NCBI RefSeq assembly: GCF_905475345.1
Contig: NC_066596.1
Span: forward strand, 4,465,001 to 4,529,000
Direction: 5' to 3'
From: Vespula vulgaris
Lineage: Eukaryota > Arthropoda > Insecta > Hymenoptera > Vespidae
Length of the DNA: 64,000 bases
The notes beneath the pieces were generated by a model. That model ran no database searches. It had not been told where the DNA came from and saw only the letters and a program-made list of their open reading frames with translations. Within the stretch, counting starts at the first letter, position 1. Every line of letters begins with the position of its first letter. A program made the position numbers and the translations under genes. This document shows positions 53,630 to 64,000 of the stretch, in pieces.

Positions 53630-55111
53630 TTAAGAAGACAGCATCCCGGCAGTGCACCTATCTACCAGCTCTTCTATTTTTTCCTCTTTTCAAGCGTGGT
53701 CTTAACGTTCGGCAAAAAGCGGCAACTCGGGTATTTCCCGACGCGAGACGCTTTGCGCTATAATTCTACGCCGGTTTGGATCATGGCGGTCGTATTAAGC
53801 GTTTTCTAAAACGACCTAGCAAAATACGGAAAATAAGAGTACGAGAGAGACGAATAGATCGGTACTCGAATGCGAATGAGAGAGATAGAAATATTTAGGC
53901 AGATACAGATAAAGAGAAATAAAGAGAGAAAGAGAGAGAGAGAGAGAACTAAGCCTTCTCTTTACTACGTGGCTCTTCTTTCGCGGAAAGGAAGAACAAT
54001 GGGCAGATTTTATGCGATGCTGCGGTACCTACAACCTACCTACTAGTATACGTACCTACTGAACCGAGAGTTCCGGGGAATAAAATGAAGTAAAACGTTC
54101 CCGACCCTCTACCTACGCCGTCTGCTTTTTCCCTTCTCCGTTAGAGCACACATGTATGTGCCTATATCCATGTATATGTATATGTATTTTCACGACGTCC
54201 ACGTAACCGAATGCGAGCGGAGCTTAGGTTATGCCTGAGATCAGAATGGTGGCTTTTTCCGGAACATTTTCGTAGTTAAATACCTGAGGCTCTTTCTCTT
54301 TACCCCTCAACCACCACCCAACCACCCACCACCTCTCTCTACTCCTCATACTCTTCTACACTTTTCCTCGGGACGGTCCGTTTACGCGCGCACTTGTACG
54401 TCCAGGAATAAAAAAAAAAAGTGGAGAGTACGAAGGGACGAAGGAGAAAGAGGAGAAACGTGAGTATAGATTCGACATGGAGTACACGAGCGAGTTTTTT
54501 AATCTTTCAATGGGGCTCCTCTGCTCTGGAAATCTATCTCTCTTTCTCTCTTTATTCTCTCTCTCTACTCGAGCGATTCTGTAAAACCCTATCGAAACTT
54601 CATCCCTCTTCTACCTGTGTCGACTGCCCATCTCTCGATATATTTACATATTTTTGTGATATTTCGCGACGTTAATCCTCGATCCCTCCTACCACCTATC
54701 CCCTCGTCTTCATCTCGCACCGTCTCTCTCTTTTTTCTGCTCAGCCGGTGTGCTTTATTGTCAAATTCGCGCTCGAATCCTGCCTCGACGATTTCCTCTC
54801 TTCTAGCCTCTTGTTTTTTGTTCTTTTTGTCACTTTTTAGCTTTTTCTTTTTTGTTCGTTCTCGTTCGACATCGGTAGTTTGGAAACGTTGCCGTTGTGT
54901 TTTCGTTACTGCTTGGCTGCGCAATTGTCTCGTTCTCGTTTTTTTACTATCTTGTAACTAACTTCGGTTGGAAAAGAGGTTGCTCGGTTAATCGATTTAG
55001 AAGTAATTCGATCAAACAAAGAAGCTGGTTAATTAATATATCTTCGGTCGAAAGATTTAATAAAGTCCCTGAATTTCTATAACTAATATTTTTTATCTAG
55101 CAGAATCAAAA

Positions 55112-55219
55112 ATGGCGATCTTACGAACTTTTGGACGTCGTAAAATCGTTTTCTTCATCGTTATCGTCTTCCTCGCCGTCTACGTGGGCACTAGGTTCTA
55201 CCGAAGGAAAGAACAATAG
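55112..55219 (+). CDS. Candidate 35-aa single-pass membrane microprotein (or first coding exon)
   Basis: The ATG has a strong insect context (CAAAAATGG) and sits 8-11 nt after an acceptor-like TTTTTTATCTAGCAG. The frame encodes 35 residues: a basic N-terminus (RTFGRRK), a 16-residue hydrophobic helix (residues 12-27, KIVFFIVIVFLAVYVG), and a basic tail (RFYRRKEQ) before TAG. That is the layout of a single-pass membrane microprotein or the N-terminus of a type II Golgi enzyme. A possible internal donor (TAC/GTGGGC) would support the second reading, but I found no following exon. No family recognised. Confidence 0.3.
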   Translation: MAILRTFGRRKIVFFIVIVFLAVYVGTRFYRRKEQ

Positions 55220-55464
55220 CTGTTATAACGAGAAGCGGAGCGCAGCTCGGCGTGAAATAACACGTGGAAAACTCCCTGACGGAAATCCGGCTTTTCCTCG
55301 AGGGACGAAATAATTACCCCGTGCAAATATTCGTAGACGCTTACGGCAGTGACGCCCTCTATATCTTTCTCTTTCTCTTTCTCTTTCTCGCACACTCCAA
55401 ACGTATAGAAGCAGATACAGCTAACAAAGACAGAGGCGTAGAATGAGAGAAAGAGAGAGTATAC

Positions 55465-55827
55465 CTACTCTCGCAGTGGCGAGCACCGTGCTTGGTCAAG
55501 ATTTACATAAGAATAACCTGGAACAACAATCCCTTGAACAATTACCTCCGTATTTAGCTGGCCATCGTCCCGTTCCACGACATACTGGAAGCGTATTATT
55601 CTAATAAGCCGTGGCACACGGCTCTCGACAATGATAATCGCGATAACGTCGAGAATGGGAAGGCTAAAGTTTCTCCTTTTATTTTTAAACCCCCGACCAA
55701 CTTCGTATCCACCGTTCATGCTCGATCCATAGTGTTCTTCATTGCCTTTTCCTCGAACAGGGCTAACCCAGGGGTTTTCTGCTCTTGAAGCATTGTCCTT
55801 CTGTTTTTTGTCTTTTTTAAGCGGCAC
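55465..55827 (-). other. Open minus-strand frame, 120 codons, unknown
   Basis: The frame opens just after a TAA and has no ATG until residue 37 or so. Its middle (SLPILDVIAIIIVESRVPRL) is hydrophobic, and the end (GQLNTEVIVQGIVVPGYSYV) reads like folded protein. No family, acceptor or donor is convincing. It could be a lost exon or chance. A 7-bp-stem hairpin (AGCCGTG/CACGGCT) lies inside. Confidence 0.15.
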
Positions 55828-57640
55828 TTAAACTGTCTTGTCTTCTCCTCATAATTTTATTTGAAAAACATAGAGAAATTGAACTCGTATAAGTTACTCG
55901 ATTATCAAGTATATCCGCTTTGGATTCTGTTTATATATCGGTATTCTTGCCAGTAGTTTGTACAGTAAATCTCCTCGGTCCAAAAGTATATCCGTCGATC
56001 AACGTTGCAAGGAGGATCTCAAAGAGAGGAGAGAGATGCGTGATTTCGAACGATTCCTCTCGAAAGGCTTTCAAGTGATCTCTTCTTGCGATTTAGAGTA
56101 GACACAGAGTCGGAATCGATTGCTCGTGAAGTGAACGAGCGGAATGGAACCCTCTGCCCCTTCTCTTCGCTCGATTTACGAGCGATTCGACGATAACGAG
56201 AGGACTAACGACGGAAACAGAGATAAGATGTAAACGTTTGCGTATATGTGTTTTTATGTGTTACATGAAAGAGACATGCAGGATTCACCGCAAAGACGTC
56301 GTTAACGAGATTACTATTGAAGTTGCTTAATGTCAGATATTATCTCTTTTGAGGAACTTCCGCATTTGTTTATCTCTTACTCTCTCTATTTCATTTTTTT
56401 AAGTAGCTCAAATTTGTATGGTCGTTTCTCGATGTAATTTTTAAACCTATATTTTTCTCATTTCTAACTTCTTCACTGCAATAAGAAGATATATGTTTAT
56501 CTATTATATCTTATGTGTTTTATTCTTTTCAATATACTTTTAAATTATAGAATTGTAGTTTTTAACCTCGTTGTTGCTACATATATATATGTGTGTATAT
56601 GCCAGTTGCGATGGAAGATCGGAATTAGGAATATTGAGACGTCATTTTGAAAAAAAATTTGAAGAATTTAGTCACAGATAATACATTAGCCCAGATTTAG
56701 TCATTCAATCACTGAATGAACTGACGAGTATCTCTTAAACTTTATAAGAAAATAAAGTTGCTAAAAAACAAAAAATTCTCATATTTTCCTGCATTTTTCC
56801 TCTATCATCATTCTTTCAGCCAAGTACATAGGATGTTTTTAAAATCATGTGAAAGACAAAACGTTCATCCGCTGTGTTCCACAAGATGAAATGTGCGGTG
56901 AGTTGCGCTCGGATGATAAAGCACAATAAACTCAAGCATTCGAGACGGGATTGACAACACGTTACAAAAGAAACTTCGAACAGCCAGAAGAAAAAGCTCT
57001 CGAAGCTTTTGTCTTGTTGTTTTGTAAATGTCTTTTCAAGCGCCACTCCTATCCCACTCTTTAGACTTTGTGCAAGTAGCAGGAGAAAACCATTTTTTTT
57101 ATTCGACTATGTATATGATATTTTTTTTTGTTTTCTTTTTTCTCCATCAAATTTTGATGTGAATTGTGTTAATGCTAGATAATAATTAACCAATGCTATT
57201 TTTTTTTCTTTTAATATACATAATTTTGTAATAACGTAAGATATACATTGTTCCAACAATAAGCCCAAGTATTTCATTGTGTGGTTATAGCAGTAGCGTT
57301 TATTATCTCGAACCTTACGTATTCTGTGGGAAGCCTGTCGAAACATCAAAGTGCTTTACGTGGCTTCGTGGTTAATTAATTCGCTCATAAATTCCACAGT
57401 GGATATCATAGCTATGTATATACCTCATTGTTACCTCGAATGTTCATTAAGTTACAAATTCAATCTATCTGTTCACTTTCGAAGGAGCATCTTCAGAAGA
57501 AAATAATTGAAAAATCAAATTTATATACCGATCAAACAAATATTTTGGAGATAATCAAAAATTAAAATGTAATAAATTCATGCATTACATATGAATCAGA
57601 AAGGCATTTCCGAAGAAGAGATGAGTGGTGAAAGATGTAA

Positions 57641-57664
57641 AAGAGAGAGAGAGAGAGAGAGAGA
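57641..57664. repeat. (GA)n microsatellite
   Basis: About 12 GA units directly before the E-box cluster. Confidence 0.95.
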
Positions 57665-57731
57665 CGTTGCAAAGATGGAAGAAGTAGGAGAAGGAGAACT
57701 CAGCGTGGGGAAAGGTGATTACTGACGTCAT

Positions 57732-57977
57732 GCAGGTGTATTAATAGGTTCCTTCTCGACTGAAAAAGAGAGATAGAGAGAGACAGAGCGAAAGGGTAGT
57801 ACTCGTAGGAGGAGAGACTCGAACGTGGCAAAAATATGGGGCCAAGCAGGTGAACAGGATCACCCAATGGCGTACTAGTAGTTGCACGTTTTCGTGTCTT
57901 GCTCCTCCCTATACGAGCTTTTGGAGGTGTGGTTTGCACCTGCGCTTGCGCTGCATGTCCCGCCCACATGCACCTGC
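57732..57977. promoter_or_regulatory. Homotypic cluster of four GCAGGTG E-boxes
   Basis: The heptamer GCAGGTG or its complement occurs at 57732-57738, 57846-57852, 57937-57943 and 57971-57977; the last two share a GCACCTGCG 9-mer. One copy per about 8 kb is expected by chance. CAGGTG is bound by Snail/ZEB/Scratch zinc fingers and by bHLH heterodimers. The cluster lies about 0.9 kb upstream of one candidate promoter (58838) and 1.3 kb upstream of another (59244). Confidence 0.5.
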
Positions 57978-58835
57978 GGCTTTTACGTTTGACTCTTATG
58001 ACCTTCCGTGTTCGTTTTCTTTCGATGTTCGGCTGATCGGCCACTTGGAAAGATTACTCATGATTTTTTTCTATATGCGTATGTGCGTATTTACAAAGAT
58101 ACTTCGATTTTCGTTAATATTTCTACGATTTAGCGAAAGCCCAGGTATAAAGATTTTGGTTACTTTTACTGTAAATCTTTAATATTTACATTTTCTATAG
58201 TGTTATTCTTTTATGTTTCATTTGATTATTAAAACTGACGTATTGCGTCAAAACTACAGGAATAATACCGTTGTTTACATTGATGTATTATACTATGACT
58301 ATTAAACAATGAACGCATCTTTTCTTTTATAAATTAAAGTTTGCTATTTCTACAGATGTTAGATAATTTTGTAAATATATAAATAACATTTTTAAATAAT
58401 CGTTAAACTTTCGTATACCTTAGAAAATATAATTTAATTTACAGAAATGTTGTTATATGATGTCGTAAATGTAATTAGATTATCTATTAAAATTAACCTT
58501 CAATTTTAATACGTTTTTATCAAATAAGCATAACACAATCAGCAAATAAGCATAAGACAAAGGAACGAAAATAATAAAATTTACTTACTTTGTGTAGGCT
58601 TCAAATGAAGAAAATTACATAATATCGTTTTAAGCTCATTAAATCATACATTCTTTATAAAATATGAAATTCTAATTACGATTCCACCATAATTTACTGT
58701 TATTCTTTCAGGCTTTCTACGCATCCACGTAGGCTTATGATTTCTCATTCTGTCGCCTACGGAAAACTAGTAAGACTGAATTCGTTCTATCAGACGTCGA
58801 TAGATGGCATTGCGTCTTCTTTGCACGTTGCCTTG

Positions 58836-58870
58836 GCAGTCGCGTTGCGGCGTTCCGACCGTAAGGTTGT
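58836..58870 (+). promoter_or_regulatory. Candidate core promoter: weak Inr, MTE-like and DPE match
   Basis: An initiator-like GGCAGTC puts A+1 at 58838. GGTTGT at +28 to +33 fits the DPE consensus RGWYVT, and 7 of 10 bases at +18 to +27 match the MTE. The surroundings (58790-58910) are CG-rich. It may be a second start for the same plus-strand gene. Confidence 0.35.
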
Positions 58871-59241
58871 CTTTTCTGGGTGAGAGAGCCCGCCACAAGC
58901 AACAGCCAATAATAAAACGAGAGAACACGTTTCTTCGACGTTCAACAATTTTTCCCCTTATTTTTTCTTAACGATTTTTAAACTTATTGCTTATTTATAT
59001 ATCTAGTTTCCAATTTAACGCTCGAACGATCGAAAACAAAGAAGAATCAAAATATTATTCTCTTAAAGATAAACTCAATAATAAAGTCAGAAAGCGAAAG
59101 AGAGAAAGATTAGTATTAAAGGGAAAGCAGAAGAAGAGAAAACGAGAGCGAGAGTTCGCCCTTTGCGCACTCGTGGCTCGAGTCAGTCGGTCCCTGGGGA
59201 TATGAGAGAGGCGCACGCCCGGCTCCTCGATTCTCTCGACG

Positions 59242-59276
59242 TCAGTTAGCCGCGAGCTGGCATCGTGCGGAGTCAT
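59242..59276 (+). promoter_or_regulatory. Core promoter with perfect Inr and perfectly spaced DPE
   Basis: TCAGTT at 59242-59247 is a perfect arthropod initiator (A+1 at 59244). AGTCAT at 59271-59276 lies exactly at +28 to +33 and fits the DPE consensus RGWYVT. There is no TATA box. In Drosophila this architecture favours developmental regulators. A splice donor about 560 nt downstream supports a transcript starting here. Confidence 0.55.
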
Positions 59277-59800
59277 GTGTATTTATTCTCTTCTTTCTTG
59301 CTATTTACCACGAATTTTTTAGTATAAATGTGATTCGTATATACTCGTATCTCCTTCGTCAAATACATATACGTACATGTTAAGATATATATGTATATAT
59401 ATATACAAAGATGAACGTGATCACTCGTAGATTAATCGATCTAACTTAAGAGATCGTAAATACCATTGGCTTTTGTTTTCTGGGATCAATGTTGTTCTTT
59501 TCGTTCCATGTTTGAAATTGAAAAAATTTATAAGTCGTATTTTTCGAAAGCTTCGTAAAAAAGGCGGGCTCCTTCGTCCGAAGCGTGCCGGTGATTGGTT
59601 GCAATCGACCACGTGCTCTCATAGCGTGTCGTCATAAGTGGTGTATTGTGAAAAGGACTGATATAAAACAGAAAGACGTAGAAGAATTTAAACGAATAGG
59701 GAAAAACGATCGAACGTTTAAGGACGACGTGTCATAAGGAACTCTGGATCTTTCAAGTCGGCAAGTCTCCAGCCAAAACGAAAGGATCTTCTAAGCTGAC
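59244..59800 (+). other. Putative 5'UTR first exon of a gene extending beyond the window
   Basis: From the predicted start, the sequence runs to a strong donor, CTGAC/GTAAGT, at 59800/59801. ATGs in between (for example 59275 and 59411) open only short frames, so the exon would be untranslated with upstream ORFs. No coding exon was recognised to the right within the window. Confidence 0.4.
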
Positions 59801-60556
59801 GTAAGTACCGTCCATTAACAATTATTTTCTAATAAGATTTAGCGAATATCTGTAAGGAAAGAATTTAGAATTTTCTCGGTTATATTTTAGTAAGTTAAGC
59901 AGTTATATATTATTAAGCGATTTAAAAGGTTTTAGCCAAGGTTATAACGTCCTTGTTTGTATGCGTCACATATCGGCAAGTTCTCGCGCTGTATGTAAAC
60001 ATACATATCTTTCACATATTGTTTTGGTTTTTATAGAAGAGAACAAGGTTATTAATATTATGAATTAGATAATAAGAAAATAAGAAATAGTTTACGTAAA
60101 TTTCCTGGTAATCTTAATATATTATACATACATACAAACGCTATTGTCAGTAACATAAAAAAATCAGCGAAATCAAAATAGAGAAAGAAAGAAAGGTAGT
60201 AAATAACACGATGAAGGAAAATAGAAAATTTTCTCTCAAAGACATCGTCATTGTCTTCGAGTTCGATTAGATTTTTCTTAACGATCGTATTAGACATTAA
60301 TGAGAAGGCATCGATCTAATTGCATCGATTGTCAGCAAACCGCGTAAAGAGGTTGGAACCAAGCTTCTCGTACGGCGAGCTTAGGCCTTTAAATGACTTA
60401 GCAGACAATTTGCCCATTAACTCAGGCAGCCTTTAGCCGTAATGGAAGCCATTGTTCGACCTATCTTGTCTGTAATATACAGAACGTGTTCCTGTCTGTG
60501 TCCGTACGCGTGTGTGTATGTCAATGCGCGTGCGATTGTAGCGTATATAGGTTGTG

Positions 60557-60592
<36 letters not shown>

Positions 60593-61680
60593 TACTCGTT
60601 CTTTAACGTATAGATACTCGTGCTTTTTCTTAATGTTACGTTTACAAGACATCGAGACATTTATGATATCAATAAGAAATGAGATCATCTTATTTAAGTA
60701 TTCATTATATCATTTTATTAAGAGTATGTTAATTAATGTAATATATCGCAAAAGGCAGCTCTTCGCCATTTGTAGGAAATGTGTAAAAAGTATATATCGA
60801 GAGAAGGTGACATTAATCGAGTCACTTTAATTTTAGTTGTAATTTAATTGATTTTTTCACAGCCTCATTTTCTAGAAACATGCTTCGCAGTTAATCGTTC
60901 GTTACTCAATACATTGCTGCATTGTCTATTCGCGCATATTTAACCGTGTCACCGATCTCCGATTGCAAACTTTGTTTTTGATAAATTACGACTAAAATTA
61001 GCTACTAAATTCGTATGGTTAATAGATAAATAGAAGACTTAAAAGCTATAGGTTTGAAATTGTTATTTACTTTAGAGTACAGATTAATTGAAATGCGGTT
61101 CTACTTTATTGATTTTATCTAATATTGTGGAGTAGAGTTACATATGTTACCTTAATATTTTCTAAGTATTATAACCAATCGTTTTTTTCGCAGAATTCTT
61201 ATTTCATTTCCGTTCACGCATTTCCTTATTCTCATATAACTTATGACTAGATATTATGTATTTAAAAGTATAATTATCGCTAATAATAATTTTAAGATCT
61301 AATTAAAAACGTGATTGATGAGTTTCGTAGTGTGTTTGCATTTATACGATATGCGTGATAAATGGATGAAAACAAGCAGTTATCATTGACCGTTATAGCG
61401 AATGTATGCGGAAAATTTAATGCCTTTCACAGGTGATGCGAATAAAAAAATATCGTTAATGTAGAAAATTTTAATCGATCGTGGTCCTACAACAAATAAA
61501 TGTCTAACTTGTCGCGTTATATATCAAAATATTAAAATATTGCAAACAATTAATTTCCTTCATTTCGAAAAATAGTGAATGTTCCAAACAAAAAAGTATA
61601 AAAACTAAAACAGAAAAGTAGAAAAGAAAAATCAGGAGAACGTTCAATAGCATTATTGAGTTTAGGTATAATTTACAAGA
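59801..61680. other. Probable first intron of the right-end gene
   Basis: AT-rich after the GTAAGT donor, with a (CT)n run at 60560-60589. No gene signature seen. A CG-richer block at 60300-60480 contains ATTTGCCCATTAAC and GGCAGCC words. Confidence 0.35.
60560..60589. repeat. (CT)n microsatellite
   Basis: About 14 CT units. Confidence 0.95.
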
Positions 61681-61724
61681 TGATGCACGTAGAGAAAGTA
61701 TTATTGAGCATCCCTACGAAAAGG

Positions 61725-61890
61725 GGGATTTATGGAGTCGGCGCCAGCGGCGAGCCAAGAAGGCGCGGAAACGTCCTGGCATAATCAGGCGTGCAGAGTG
61801 TGCTAGAAGGTGGCACAGGACTAACAGTTGGCGACGATGCCGCCACTGGTGATGGCTATGCCGGTGGCGGCAGCTCTACACGCGAACAAA
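61725..61890 (+). other. GC-rich exon-like island with short ATG frames
   Basis: A sharp GC-rich island in AT-rich DNA. An ATG at 61732 opens 24 codons (MESAPAASQEGAETSWHNQ, then ACRVC) ending in TAG. A second ATG at 61837 in the same frame opens a run beginning MPPLVMAMPVAAALHANK that passes into GA repeat. It could be an untranslated exon with upstream ORFs, or a regulatory island. Confidence 0.25.
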
Positions 61891-61900
61891 GAGAGAGAGG

Positions 61901-61935
<35 letters not shown>

Positions 61936-61942
61936 TGAGAGA
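61888..61942. repeat. (GA)n microsatellite, imperfect
   Basis: GA run with AAA and GTGA interruptions. An alternating TA/TG tract follows at 61985-62070. Confidence 0.93.
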
Positions 61943-64000
61943 GTGAGGAGAAAGGAGAAGAGAAGGAAGAATGCGAGTATAGTACATATATATGTATATA
62001 TATGTATATGAGTGTATGGTATGTGTATGTTGTGTGTGAAGTGTGTGTGCATATATATATATATATATCTATATATGTTGTATATAGCATAGTCGCGCAC
62101 AGTCCTTGAACGTGCGCGGAACAAAGATACAGGATATGCCTGGATCATTCGATGGAGCGCATTATCACATCGTCCGAAACCTCTCTCGAGACTGTTGAGA
62201 TTCTATCAACAAGGACATTCTCTCTCTCTCTCTTTTTATTTCTTTATTTCTGTATTTCTGTATTTCTTTATTTCTTTCTCTGTCTTCCTTCCTTTCATGG
62301 TGATTTTGCAGATTGTAAAGGTCTTCCTTCGATCTCATGGATTTCAAAATTTTCGTGAAAGTATGTTCGTGTTTCATACGAAGCTTGATTGATGGATACT
62401 ACTTTTTAAGGGACTTTTACAAGAAAGTCGATTTAATTGGTTATATGTGACACATATTAATCTTTGCTTGTCGTGTTTCTTACGATATGCCAAGGCCTAT
62501 AAAACGTTTAAATATCTTTCGATCGCGCGTAGTTATAACAATAATTTTTCTAATATAATCCACGTTGAAATCATTCCTCGTAGTAACCATAGATGGACTA
62601 AGAATTTCATCGAACATATACAAAGAAAATTGTACGAATCTCTGATATTTTTTTTATCGTACTTATCTTCCATCGGCCGATGACATCCACGTACAAAGAA
62701 AATATGAGACAAGAAAGTCACGACTCAAGATTCTTCGCGTAGCATTTATTGGAGAAAACTGGAAGGGAGAAGGTCGAAGGACGAGAGAATGATAAGCGGG
62801 AAGGGTAGAGGGCAGTGGCACTCTATAAGGGAGAAGATGAGCAGCTCTCATTAAAAGTCGAGTATTAATATTTTAACGGACGCTTATCATTTGAACGCGG
62901 CGATGGTGCCCAACTTGCTTTCTTTTTACATTAAAAGAAGAGGTAATGCATATCCGACGATTTGATGCAAATTTACGTGCCAAATTTTAACTTGCGAATA
63001 TTTTTATAGAATAAAAAAACATTTGAACCTGTAACATCCTTATAATAAGAACAATATTTACAGTTATTTATTTGCGATGAATTTATTTAAAAGAAATATT
63101 AGCTTTTCTATGTAATAATTACTCCTACTATTATCAGAAAATGACAGTACGCTTCAATGGTGATCAAATAGCAACGGATGGCAATAATTAAGCAATACGA
63201 TCACGCAATAATTGCTTTACAGATTGCCATTTGAACGTTAATGGGATAAACGAATCGACCCGTTCGTTCCTCGTCCATCAACAAGCTTCACAAAGCTGGA
63301 ACTTGTTTTCGCGACGCTTGAGCACCGCTGCATCATCTCATATTACATCCGAGATTAATATTAAATTTCACACGATGAGTGCAATTTCATTACCCTCCAA
63401 CCTTCCTCGTCCTTCTCTCTCGCGTTTGCAACTTGCTTCCGTGCCTGCACAGATTCGTTATGTCGTCGCGTAATAAATTGTTCCCTCACAAAAATCGCCA
63501 TTCAAATTGTCGTATCTTCAAACAATTTCAAATAACATCTAAACGCTAAAGTTGTCCATTTGTATATTTAGATTCTCTAAAAGGGACAATAACGTTGAAA
63601 AATTAGATTCGTTGAGCAAACTGTTAGTTTTAGGCATATTAGATAAAGTTATAAACAAAATAAAGTCGTTATACGAACAGCATTATTTCTTCTATAATAT
63701 TGTAAATTACCAAATGTATTTACAATTATAGACTATACATGTCATCGCTATTCCATGAATTATCAATAATAAGTAATATTATAGATAATTGATAATTAAG
63801 TTTATTTGACAAGTAAACTATGTCAATATCTGATTTAGGCATATTAAATTAAACGTAAATGTTCGAAACTAATAATTTGACAGACGAGCTGCCGTTATAT
63901 TTACATGATTTGATCACTTATCTATCTATAGAACAAAATTGTACTTGTTAATACCTAATATTAAATACAAGACGGCAAATAATAGAATTTTTAAAATATA
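61943..64000. other. AT-rich terminal stretch, no recognised gene
   Basis: CT-rich DNA at 62217-62290 with TTTATTTCTG repeats, then mainly AT-rich sequence. The block 63220-63480 is CG-richer, with an 80-codon open frame lacking any family signature. Confidence 0.45.

Larger units (their letters stand above)
52891..57640. other. Non-coding stretch containing short candidate ORFs
   Basis: Apart from the candidates at 55112 and 55465, nothing recognisable. CT-rich DNA at 54530-54740 and an AT-rich stretch at 56340-56780. Confidence 0.4.

Noticed and set aside
54589..54961. Overlapping open frames of 111-114 codons on both strands
   Set aside because: Low-complexity Arg/Glu/Lys- or Ser/Phe-rich translations result from CT-rich DNA.

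Overview
The window looks like nuclear DNA from an insect, most likely a bee or related aculeate hymenopteran. It is AT-rich but has many CpGs in non-coding DNA, dense (GA)n/(CT)n tracts, short (about 60-900 nt) AT-rich introns, and exons that translate into metazoan protein families. The species call is inference. No CRISPR, bacterial operon, rRNA or convincing tRNA is visible.

Layout: (1) 1-14.4 kb has no recognisable protein gene. It holds AT-rich sequence, microsatellites and a CpG/GC-rich block at 8.04-8.72 kb. (2) 14,638-19,853 (+) is a complete 18-exon P5A ATPase gene (ATP13A1 orthologue, 1183 aa by my splicing). A Motif-1-like core element lies upstream, with a possible divergent small gene to its left. 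(3) 19.9-24.4 kb is 3' flank, an AT-palindrome-rich tract, a CpG-rich promoter-like block near 22.2-22.5 kb and a probable 5'UTR intron. (4) 24,407-28,281 (+) is a complete 14-exon SLC5-family sodium:solute symporter (605 aa). One of its introns is unusually long and CpG-rich. (5) 28.3-64 kb has no recognisable long coding gene. It alternates GA/CT microsatellites with compact CpG-rich islands full of TAATTA-type homeodomain cores, E-boxes and other motifs, which resembles the cis-regulatory landscape of a developmental gene.

Near the right end, a perfect TCAGTT initiator at 59,242 carries a perfect DPE (AGTCAT) at exactly +28, and a strong GTAAGT donor follows at 59,801. I read this as the promoter and 5'UTR first exon of a plus-strand gene whose coding part lies beyond the window. 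A homotypic cluster of GCAGGTG E-boxes sits 1.3-1.5 kb upstream. Three short candidate proteins are also proposed from sequence alone: a two-exon 57-residue ORF (31,335-31,709), a 35-residue single-pass membrane ORF (55,112-55,219), and a divergent two-exon 48-residue ORF (13,391-14,416, minus). The two transporter genes are adjacent and co-oriented, but nothing shows that they work together.
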